Of a DNA stretch of 64,000 nucleotides, positions 55,397 to 64,000 are shown piece after piece. Under the pieces are notes generated by a model. The model worked only from the letters and a program-made list of their open reading frames with translations. It had not been told where the DNA came from and made no database searches. The DNA comes from Meconema thalassinum. Its lineage: Eukaryota > Arthropoda > Insecta > Orthoptera > Tettigoniidae. The first letter of the stretch is position 1. Each line of letters starts with the position of its first letter. Both the position numbers and the translations under genes were made by a program. The stretch lies in assembly GCA_946902985.2 (NCBI GenBank), contig OX336396.1, positions 234,872,297-234,936,296 of the forward strand. Reading direction: 5' to 3'.

Positions 55397-56727
55397 CATT
55401 ACCTTATTATTAATATCATAAGGGCAAATGACCTAGATGTTACGCCCTTTATACCACTAATCACCACACACAATAAGTCTTCATCGCCTGTGAATTTTGA
55501 AATATTTCTTTCTATCACGGTAGTTTGTAAGTTTGTCGTGTCAATTCAACAGTAGTTTTCATTACCATCCTCATCTAAAGGGCAAATTACATAGATGTTA
55601 CGTCCATTATACTACTAAGTAACACCACAGTCTTCATCGCCTGTGATTTTTAAAATATGTATTTCCATTAGTTTGTAAGTTTGATATACCCGTTCAGTAG
55701 TAGTCGTCTTCATTATTATCCTGATCAAAGGGGCAAATGACCTAGATGTTACGTCCATTATACTACTAAGCAACACCAGAGTCTACCTAGCCTGTGATTT
55801 TAAAATATTGTATTTCCATTAGTTTGTAAGATTGATATACCCGTTCAGTAGTAGTAGTCTTCATTATCATCCTCATCGAAAGGGCAAATGACCTAGATGT
55901 TACGTCCATTATACAGTACTACTAAGCAACACCACAGACTTCATAGCCTGTGATTTATTACTTTGCGTGTCATCTGTCTAGGATACTATTTAATCTACTG
56001 TCACTGTATTCATTTATGTCAATGATCTGGTTCCTCTTCTTGAGAACCTGTACCGAAACATGTAAGCCGGTCACGTAGAAAATTCACAGCGAGTGTTATG
56101 GTATATCGTACATCTCTTTTCTATTTTATTCCTCTCATTCCTCTAAAGTATCAATTTTTCCCATTCGTTGAACAGTTACATGTGCCAGTAGTCGCTTCTA
56201 TGTTCATCATCACTATGTAGAAGATGTTTTGCGTCAGAAGAAAAGACAACTGGATGCTCAGGAACGTTAACGATATATCGACTGCGAAATCTGGAAGCTT
56301 CTCTTGGAGGAATTGCTTCAGACATTTATCGTACAGTTTAAACCTTAACAAGACGAAACTTTTAACCAGATAGCGATCTAAGTGGGAGCCCTTTGGCAAA
56401 AAATAATCAAGTCTTTCCCGAAATGTGAGTCTTAAAAATAACTTTTTCTATTATTTCTAAGTTTCGTATGTCAGTTATGTAGTAATTTTCAATATCATCC
56501 TGATCAGTAGGGCAAATTACCTAGATGTTACGCCTTCAACGTCATTGGGGACAAATGACCTAGATTTTAAGTCCATTATATTTCTAATCACCACCACATA
56601 AAGTCTTCTACAACTGAGATGTCACGAATTCTGGGACCGCTAACGACATATCTCGACTCGGACTGAAGACAAATATCACGAGAATATTATCATCATTCCA
56701 CTGGGCGAAGCCGGGTACTACTGCTAG
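55397..56727 (+). mobile_element. Helitron-like 3' part with 151-bp repeats
   Basis: Units with GGGCAAATGACCTAGATGTTACG start at 55422, 55580, 55731 and 55882, then about 56510. The end reads GGGCGAAGCCGGGTACTAC then TGCTAG (56722-56727) followed by T, a Helitron-like CTAG end with a weak hairpin. The 56000-56480 interior is unassigned. Confidence 0.45.
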
Positions 56728-56773
56728 TGTAAGATAAAACAAAAATGAAGGCTTAGATGCGAGCTCGCAACTA

Positions 56774-58238
56774 CACACATCAAAAAAAGTTTTGCATCAC
56801 CTCGGTTCCCAGATCTCCGGCATATAGACGTTGACTGTGTATATTGTATCCAAGATACAGTCCCTTTGACTGTTCATAGATGTCACTAAAACTGCTCAAA
56901 GATGTAAACAACCATGCATGAGCAGGGCCTATTAGACGGAGGGGGTATGACAGCCGATCAGTTCCAGTCATTCCACCAGGACGAAGGTACGCTGCTCATG
57001 TTGTCTGTAGTTCTACCATGCCTAGAAGGTCAATACCGCAGTTCGATCGCGTCCGCATTGTTACTTTGTGTCAAGAAGGGCTCTCAACAAGTGAAGTTTC
57101 CAGGCGTCTCAGAGTGAACCAAAGCGATGTTGTTCGGACATGGAGGAGGTACAGAGATACAGGAACTGTCGATGACAGGCCTCGCTCAGGCCGCCCAAGG
57201 GCTACTACTGTAGTGGATGACCGCTACTTACGGATTGCCGCTCGGAGGAACCCTGACAGCAATGCCACCATGTTGAATAATGCGTTTCGTTCAGCCACAG
57301 GACGTCGTGTTTCAACTCAAACTGTGCGCAATAGGCTGCATGATGCGCAACTTCACTCCCGACGTCCATGGCGAGGTCCAGCTTTGCAACCCCGACACCA
57401 TGCAGCGCGGTACAGATGGGCCCAACAACATGCTGAATGGACCCCACGGAATTGGCATCACGTTCTCTTCACCGATGAGTGTCGCATATGCCTTCAACCA
57501 GACAATCGTCGGAGACGTGTTTGGAGGCACCCTGGTCAGGCTGAACGTCTTAGACACACTGTCCAGCGAGTGCAGCAAGGTGGTGGTTCCCTGATGTTTT
57601 GGGGTGGCATTATGTGGGGCCGACGTACGCCACTGGTGGTCATGGAAGGCTCCGAAACGGCTTTACGATACCTGAATGACATCCTCCGACCCATAGTGCA
57701 ACCATATCGGCAGAATATTGGAGAGGCATTTGTCTTCATGGACGACAATTCTCGACCTCATTGTGCACATCTTGTGAATGCGTTCCTTCAAGATAACGAC
57801 ATCGCTCGACTACAGTGGCCAGCATGTTCTCCAGACATGAACCCTATCGAACATGCCTGGGATATGTTGAAAAGGGCTGTTTATGGACGTCTTGACCCAC
57901 CAACCACTCTGAGAGATTTACGCCGAATTGTCGTTGAGGAGTGGGACAATTTGGACCAACAGTGTCTTGATGAACTTGTGGATAGTATGCCACGGCGAAT
58001 ACAGGCATGCATCAATGCAAGAGGACGTGCTACTGGGTATTAGAGGTAGTGGTGTGTACTGCAATCTGGACCACAAATGCTGAAAGTCTAGCTGTATGAT
58101 GGTACAACATGCAATGTGTGGGTCTCATGAGCAATAAAACGAGCTGAAATGTTGTTTGTGTTGATCTCTATTCCCTTTGTATTTAACGGTTCCGGAACTC
58201 TTGGAACCGAGGTGATGCAAAACTTTTTTTGATGTGTG
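56774..58238 (+). mobile_element. Tc1-type DNA transposon, structurally intact (1465 bp)
   Basis: Perfect 36-bp terminal inverted repeats (CACACATCAAAAAAAGTTTT... at 56774-56809, complement at 58203-58238), extending to about 47 bp with three mismatches. TA duplication at 56772-56773 and 58239-58240. One uninterrupted transposase gene and AATAAA at 58133. Nothing inside is broken, unlike every other element in the window. Confidence 0.97.
57018..58043 (+). CDS. Tc1-family transposase, 341 aa
   Basis: Nuclear enzyme that binds the element's TIRs, cuts it out and inserts it at TA. Residues 8-55 form a helix-turn-helix (FDRVRIVTLCQEGLSTSEV), followed by the AT-hook-like GRPR at 58-61 and a second HTH (about 66-110). 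The catalytic triad is Asp153 (FTDEC), Asp243 (FMDDN) and Glu278 (NPIEHAWD), with 34 residues between the last two: DD34E, diagnostic of Tc1. A GGG-containing stretch (188-198, QGGGSLMFWGG) is also typical. The C-terminus ends EEWDNLDQQCLDEL...RATGY. Length is normal. ATG 57018 is the first consistent with the family N-terminus (MPRRSI); the stop is TAG at 58041. Confidence 0.97.
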   Translation: MPRRSIPQFDRVRIVTLCQEGLSTSEVSRRLRVNQSDVVRTWRRYRDTGTVDDRPRSGRPRATTVVDDRYLRIAARRNPDSNATMLNNAFRSATGRRVSTQTVRNRLHDAQLHSRRPWRGPALQPRHHAARYRWAQQHAEWTPRNWHHVLFTDECRICLQPDNRRRRVWRHPGQAERLRHTVQRVQQGGGSLMFWGGIMWGRRTPLVVMEGSETALRYLNDILRPIVQPYRQNIGEAFVFMDDNSRPHCAHLVNAFLQDNDIARLQWPACSPDMNPIEHAWDMLKRAVYGRLDPPTTLRDLRRIVVEEWDNLDQQCLDELVDSMPRRIQACINARGRATGY

Positions 58239-58240
58239 TA

Positions 58241-58661
58241 TAAAACAATAATGGACCTATTCAAAGCATTGTTATTCGTCATTGGTGCACTTTATACATA
58301 GGCGCACCCGCTCGAGGGTTAACTCTTTTACTACCAGGGGATCGATGTATCGGTCGAGGGAGTTGCTAAAAGTGGCATGTGCCCCGTTAATTTAAATTTT
58401 AAAAAGTATAATTTCCAGCCATCGTGTTGTAAGCAAAACAACGCGGAAATCATTATCTTTCTGGATATATCGATCGGTTTAACCCTAGAACGGTAGCGCT
58501 AATTGCAACGTTGTTATCGGTTGCGCTTCGCATCGGCGACGACTACGATTCTAGAAACTGGTAATAAATACCACTCACGTCAACTTTTATTATACTCTCT
58601 AGGCTAGCAGAATGGAGACTGGTTTTGAATAATTTTGTTTGATGTTTGTAATTTTTTGTAA
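58241..58661. other. Unassigned; two piggyBac-like TTAA motifs
   Basis: TTAACTCTTTTACTACCAGG (58319) and TTAACCCTAGAACGG (58482) resemble piggyBac ends, but both point the same way and no transposase or matching partner is visible. T-rich from 58600. Confidence 0.35.
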
Positions 58662-60187
58662 TTTTTAGCCTATTTTCAATTTTGAAAAAATAGGCTTATG
58701 AGATCACCTTTTGTCCGTGTGTGTGTGCGTGTGTGTGTGTGAGTGTGTGTGTGTGTTATTCGTGTGTGTGTCCCCCCCGAATAAAATCTAAACGGCTGGA
58801 GCGATTTCAATGAAACTCGGTATGTTCATAGCACTATTCCCGGCGACCTCGACCGTGCCCTTCAAATTTTGTTACGTCTCACCAATGCAAAATGGCGGCT
58901 GTGCGAAATATTTCACTAGCATTCAATATCTCCGAAACTATTACCGATATCGCCCTGAAATTGTGTACGGTGATAAAGGGTACTACTAGAAGTTCACCTA
59001 TGAGACTTTCAAAAACCTGGTGACTACAAAACCAACATGGCGGTCAAGCGAAGTTGAGACTTTTAAATAGACTTTTCTCGCGATTTAACTATCCACACGT
59101 AATGAAACTTGGTACAGCAAATGTGTATACACATTGTAATGCACTGAAGTCTAATTTAGTTCAATTGTTTACATAACTTCAAAATGGCGGCTGTGCGAAA
59201 TATTTCACTGACATTCTATATCTCCGAAACTATTACAGATATCACCCTGAAATTTTGTACGGTGATAAAGCGTAATGATACAAGTTTACCTATGTATATT
59301 TCATAAACCTAAAAAGTACAAAACGAACATGGCGACCAAGCGAATTTGAAATATTTTAATAGACTTTTCTCGTGATTTAACTCTCTGAGCGCAGTGAAAT
59401 GTGGTACAGTAAATGATTTTGCAGATTGTAATGCACTGCCATCTAATTTAAATCAATTGTTTACATAACCTCAAGATGGCGGCTGTGCGAAATTTTAAAA
59501 TTAAGTTTTTATTTCTTGTGTCGTAATCATGCGATCGAAGTGAAAGTTTGAATAATGAACCTAGGCAATAATTGTCCTTGAATGGTACATAATTCTATGG
59601 CCTATACATATAACAATCCTAAATGGCGAGCTTCCGAAATATTTAGACGGTTCTCAATATCTATGAATCTTTTACAGCAACCAAACTGAATTTTTTTATG
59701 TTCATAGAGACTATGAACATATGTTCACCTATAGGACTTTCATTAACCTGGTGAGCACAAATCCAACATGGCGGCGACGCGAAGTATAAATATTTAAATG
59801 GACGATTCTCGCGCATTAACTATCCGAGTGCTGTGAAACGTTGCACGTTAAATGCTTATACAAATGTTGATCCACTGGCATCTAATTTATTTCAATTGTT
59901 CGCATAATCACAAGATGGCTGCTGTGCGTAATTTTAAAATCTCGTTTTTACTTCTTGTGTTCTAATCATGCGATTGAAGTTTGAATACCACACGTACACA
60001 ATAATCTTAATGTAATAGTACAAAAATAAAAATCCAACCTGGCGACAATCTGAAATATTTAGACGGTTCTCAATATCTACGAATCTGTTACAGCAATTAA
60101 ACTGAAATTTTGTATGTTGTTAGAAGAAATTAACATGAGCAGGATATATGAAAATAGGCTGTATAGTTCTTCACGGAACTACTTGTT
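58662..60187 (+). mobile_element. Helentron-like element, family A copy 6
   Basis: TTTTTAGCCTATTTTC with local complement GAAAAAATAGGCT, GT tract, CCCCCCGAATAAAATC, then monomers. The 3' end is GAAAATAGGCTGTATAGTTC, TTCACG, GAACTA, CTTGTT. ATGGCG-type motifs at 58892, 59037, 59184, 59329, 59476, 59623, 59768 and 59915 are spaced 145-147 bp. No coding. Confidence 0.85.
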
Positions 60188-60772
60188 TTTTTCGATTTTT
60201 GGTTAGTTTTTTATTAATTTATTTATTTTTGGAATTTTTGAGCTGGTTTTCTTTAATTTTGATTAATTGTGGAAGTTGTAGCCTATCATTGGATTTTGAC
60301 TAATTTTTTAATGATTTTGTTTGGATCCTTTGAGCTTTTTTGACAAATTTTGATTGGTATTTTTGTGTTTTTACTAATTTTGATTTTTTGTGTCTTTTTA
60401 GATTTGAATTACTTTTCCGTTTTTGTTTGTTGTTTTTTACTTTTTGAGCCTTTTTGACAAATTTTGAATAATTATGATTGTATCTTGAGGTTTTATGGAT
60501 TTTGACTTATTTAGTACTATTTTGTGATTTTTTATGGATCTTTTGAGCTCTTTTGACTAATTTGATAGGTATTTTTTGTATTTTGACTAATTTTGATTTT
60601 TCGTGTCCTTTTGGATTGTAAGTATTTTTTCGTTTCTTTAACTTTTTGAGTCTTTTTGACAAATTTTGGCTAATTATGATTGTGTTTTGGGATTTTGTGG
60701 ATTTTGACTAATTTTGATTTTCTGTCATTTTGTATGGATCTTTTGAGATTTTATAACTAATTTTGATTGGTA
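60188..60772 (+). repeat. T-rich degenerate tandem array
   Basis: Diverged units of the type TTTTGACTAATTTTGATTTT with TTTTGAGCCTTTTTGAC and GGATCTTTTGAGC. Similar sequence precedes 58662 and follows 62307, so both family A copies lie in one array. Confidence 0.7.
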
Positions 60773-60830
60773 TTTTTAGCCTATTTTCAATTTTGAAAAA
60801 ATAGGCTTATGAGATCACCTTTTGTCCGTG

Positions 60831-60862
<32 letters not shown>

Positions 60863-62307
60863 ATTCGTGTGTGTGTCCCCCCCTAATAAAATCTAAACGG
60901 CAGGAGTGATTTCAATGAAACTCGGAAAGTTCATAGCACTAGTCCGGGCGACCTCGACCGTGCCCTTCAAATTTTGTTACGACTCACCAATCCAACATGG
61001 CGGCTGTGCGAAATATTTCACCAGCATTCAATATCTCAGAAACTATTACCGATATTACCCTGACATTTTCTATGGCGATAGAGGGAACTACTATAAGTTC
61101 ACTTATGTGACTTTTGAAAACCTGGTAACTACAAAACCAACATGGCGGCCAAGGGAATTTGCGACTTTTAAATAGACGTTTCTCGCGATTTATCCAACCA
61201 AACGCAATGAAACTTGGTACAGCATATGTTTATATACATTGTAATGCACCGACATCTAACTTCGTTCAATTGTTTACATAATCACAAGATGGCGGATGTG
61301 CGAAATATTTCACCGGCATTCTATATCTCTGAAACTATTAGCGGTATCTCCCTAACATTTTGTACAGAGATAAAGCGCACTACTGGAAGTCCATCTATAA
61401 GACTTCCAAAAACCGGTTAACTACAAAACGAACATGGCGGCCAAGCGATTTTGAAAATATTAAATAGACCTTTCTCGCGATTTAATGTTCCAAGCGCACT
61501 GAAACCTGGTACAGGAAATATTTTTACACATTGTAATCCACTGGTATCTAATTTAGTTCAATTGTTTACATAACCTCAAGATGGCGGCAGTGCGAATTTT
61601 AAAATTAAGTTTTTATTTCTTGTGATGTATTCATGCGGTCAAAGTGAAAGTTTGAATAATGAACCTACGCAATAATTTTCCTTTATTGGTACATGACTCT
61701 ATGGCCTATACATTTAACAATTCAACATGGCGACCATCCAAAATATTTAGACGATACTGAATATCTACGAGTCTATTCTAGCAATCAAACTGCATTCTTT
61801 AATGTTCATAGGGGCTATGAACTTAAGTTCATCTATAGGACTTTAAATAACCTGGTGATCACAAATCCAACATGGTGGCGACGCGAATTATAAATATTCA
61901 CATGGACGTTTCTCGCAATTTAACCAACCGCGTGCAGTGAAACTTGGTACAGTAAATCCTTATACGAATGTTAATCCAATGGCATCTAATTTATTTCAAT
62001 TGTTTCCATAACCTCAAGATGGCAGCTGTGAAAAATTTTAAAATCTCCTTGTTACTTCTTGTGTCCTAATTATGCGTTTGAAGTTTGAATGCTACACGTG
62101 CACAATAATCTGCATGTAACAGTACATAACTCTAGGACCTACATATATAAAATCCAACATGGCGACCATCCGAATTATTTAGTCGGTTCTCAATATCTAC
62201 GAATCTATTACAGCAATCAAACTGAAATTTTGTATGTTGATAGTGGCAATTAACATAAGTAGGATATATGAAAATAGGCTGTAGAGTTCTTCACGGAACT
62301 ACTTGTT
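60773..62307 (+). mobile_element. Helentron-like element, family A copy 7 (best-preserved)
   Basis: AGCCTATTTTC at 60778-60788 and GAAAAAATAGGCT at 60795-60807. A (GT)n run lies at 60826-60862. The 3' subterminal repeat GAAAATAGGCT is at 62270-62280, the stem-loop AGTTC/GAACT at 62285-62300, and the CTTGTT end at 62302-62307. Motifs of the ATGGCGGC type at 60997, 61142, 61289, 61434, 61581, 61727, 61872, 62019 and 62159. Close to copy 6 (same order of monomers). Confidence 0.88.
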
Positions 62308-62512
62308 TATATTTCGCCTATTTTTTTGTATTTTGACTAATTTATATTTTTGTGTCATTTTTACATGTTAAGTATTTTTTTCTTTTTGTTTTTGCTTTTT
62401 GAGCATTTTTGATAAATTTTGATTAATTATGATTGTGTCGTGGGGTTTCATGGATTTTGACTAATTTTGTTTTTCTTTTTTGGATTTTGACTAACTTGCT
62501 TTGTATTTTAGG
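62308..62512 (+). repeat. Continuation of the T-rich array
   Basis: TTTTGACTAATTTATATTTT and TTTTGAGCATTTTTGATAAA units. Confidence 0.6.
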
Positions 62513-63355
62513 ACTGCCAAGCACTGCTGGGGATTGGACAAATGGGGGAAGCAGAAGTGTATCCCGTTATCGTCCCGGATACGATCGCTACCATTCTACG
62601 GTTAAGTTCCGTAAATAACTGCATTCAACATGTCGGACATGAGTTAAATGATTTGAAAGTTGACAATGTAGCCTACATTGGATCAACCATTGTAGTTACA
62701 ATGCATAAACAAACTGCGCAATATTGCAAAAGAAATAGCACTGTACCTTAATATCCGCAACTCCAATTTCTACATATTCGTAAGATTTCACCGATAATTT
62801 AAGTGAATGCTGTTGTTGACATAAACACACCATAACTTCATGGAGAAAGCATGCGTTTGACATGAATTCAACGGTAAATATAATCCAACTCTCTGTTCAG
62901 CAAATGGATTTCTTATGCAAAACTTTTCCGCCAGATGTCATAACTGTTTTGAGTGCATGTCGGAAGCTTTCGTTACTTAATTGGTCAATGAATGAACATT
63001 TTGAGCTCTTATTGGTTGGAAAAACTGTGTTATAATGAAAAGTAATACTTTAATGACCCCCATAATGATACAGTTTTCTGACACATAATATTTACATATC
63101 GAATTCGTCGATCATTAAATTAAAATTGATATTCCACTAACACAAATATAACCTGAGTAATTACTTTACAAAATAGATGACTATTATAGTGTGTTTGTTA
63201 AGTTCTGTTCTGTCAATGGCGTTTTATCTGTCTCCTGATAAGTAGTGAAAACTGATTTAATACTTTTCAGTTCCGGCCGATTAATTTTATTTCAACATGT
63301 TGCAGTCATTGGACTTCTCGCGCATGTAATCTTTTGAAGTCGTGTGTTTTTATTA
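62513..63355. other. Nothing recognised
   Basis: Could be unique sequence; a 69-codon frame (62542-62751) lacks a domain. Confidence 0.5.
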
Positions 63356-63835
63356 TCATTATTATTATTATTATTATTATTATTGGTCCTTTATTGTGGC
63401 CCTCTCTTACACTTATTCACACACAATGCAACTTACATGATTACTCACATAGTTATTCAACCGACCAAACTTCAATACTGCAAAAACTTCAATACTAGAA
63501 TTAAAGTGGCAATTCTGTGATACTAACTAAGCTATACAAATTACATACAGTAATAACAATACAAGGAGTTTTAACAAAGTTTTACTATGCACATTCACTC
63601 ACACATTCATACACATTGAAGAAGAAATCTTTACATGCACGTTTGAAAGTTGTCAGGGACAATTATCCCAAAGTCTAGATCCCGACACGAGGAAAGAGTT
63701 AATAAAGGCAGATGAAGTAGAGGAATTTCTCAAAAAGTAACGAGCCGGAGGCTGGAATGCGCAAACCGGTGACGACATCGGCTCATTGTAGCGTGTGTAA
63801 CGAGGTGTGGTTCCGACCAGAGCTTGGAAGGTCAC
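63356..63835 (-). pseudogene. Possible LINE 3' end
   Basis: On the minus strand a frame ends LRNSSTSSAFINSFLVSGSRLWDNCP-stop, resembling the RxSF..R..RLWN.LP ending of several LINE ORF2 proteins. The 3' side finishes in GGACC and (AAT)n (63355-63384 as ATT on plus). Only the end is present. Confidence 0.4.
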
Positions 63836-63938
63836 AGCCCGTCTCTAGAGGGCACGCGTGCACGTCACGTGACGATACAAAGCGAGCAGTAGCATGCATC
63901 AATCGTCCAATGCTGCCAGTCGCATTGCAAACAGTGAC

Positions 63939-64000
63939 ATGGAGGCGTCAACCGAAGAGCAAAGAGGTGTTGTTCGGTTTCTGACAGCGGAAGGAGTAGG
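63939..64000 (+). CDS. Mariner/SETMAR-type transposase, first 20 codons (runs off the right edge)
   Basis: ATG at 63939 opens a frame beginning MEASTEEQRGVVRFLTAEGV, the N-terminal helix-turn-helix start of a common insect mariner-like transposase. It remains open to the window end. Upstream TIR not identified. Confidence 0.6.
   Translation, partial: MEASTEEQRGVVRFLTAEGV

Noticed and set aside
57280..57594. 104-codon frame within the Tc1 transposon
   Set aside because: It overlaps the transposase gene in another frame.
58319..58500. piggyBac element
   Set aside because: Two TTAA-headed motifs resemble piggyBac ends, but they have the same orientation, and neither TIR partner nor transposase is visible. 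The GGGTCAAAATGACCC motif at 46065 is equally unsupported.

Overview
The window is eukaryotic, almost certainly insect, nuclear DNA from a large repeat-rich genome. I found no host protein-coding gene, rRNA or genuine tRNA gene. Nearly everything I can identify is a mobile element or tandem repeat. The mix of arthropod-type mariner/Tc1 transposases, a tRNA-Leu-primed Ty3/Gypsy element, Helentron (DINE-1-like) elements and long tRNA-headed SINEs fits an insect. Polyneoptera (orthopteroid insects) is a guess from the SINE types only.

Layout. 0-16 kb: the 3' end of a mariner-family transposase at the left edge, many tRNA-headed SINEs, two copies of Helentron-like family B (3.3-5.8 and 7.6-9.8 kb), one family C copy (11.3-12.7 kb) and a 1-kb tandem duplication (13.3-15.4 kb). 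16-25 kb: family A Helentron copies, a canonical Helitron 3' terminus at 22.87 kb, an antisense LINE remnant and a SINE cluster. 25-28.7 kb: a foldback palindrome, a dispersed 0.5-kb repeat and a mariner-derived MITE that keeps a helix-turn-helix remnant. 28.9-35.5 kb: one complete but decayed Ty3/Gypsy retrotransposon with 721-bp LTRs, an ATAG target duplication, an open gag and a pol broken by frameshifts and stops; it sits inside a LINE remnant. 35.5-37.4 kb: more 5'-truncated LINE tails, all on the plus strand. 37.4-43.4 kb: family B copies on the minus strand, and a foldback mariner derivative split by a family A copy. 46.6-50.9 kb: large interrupted inverted repeats, a TIR element carrying the C-terminal part of a LINE ORF2, and a Tc1 remnant. 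53.3-56.7 kb: 128-bp and 151-bp tandem arrays with Helitron-like ends. 56.8-58.2 kb: a structurally intact Tc1-type transposon (perfect 36-bp TIRs, 341-aa DD34E transposase), the only element here that looks competent. 58.7-62.3 kb: two family A Helentrons in the same orientation within a T-rich array. The right edge holds the first codons of another mariner-type transposase.

How the parts relate. The elements form a stack of nested insertions that can be partly ordered from empty sites and target duplications. The most unusual signal is in the Helentron-like elements. Three sequence families share one design: a subterminal inverted repeat, a GT or GTCT microsatellite, long tandem monomers, a second inverted repeat, and a terminal stem-loop ending CTTGTT. 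Their internal repeats have a period near 293 bp. In family A an ATGGCGGC-type motif recurs every 145-147 bp for over 1 kb. ATGGCGGC matches the YY1/Pleiohomeotic core and 146 bp is about one nucleosome core; any functional meaning is inference.
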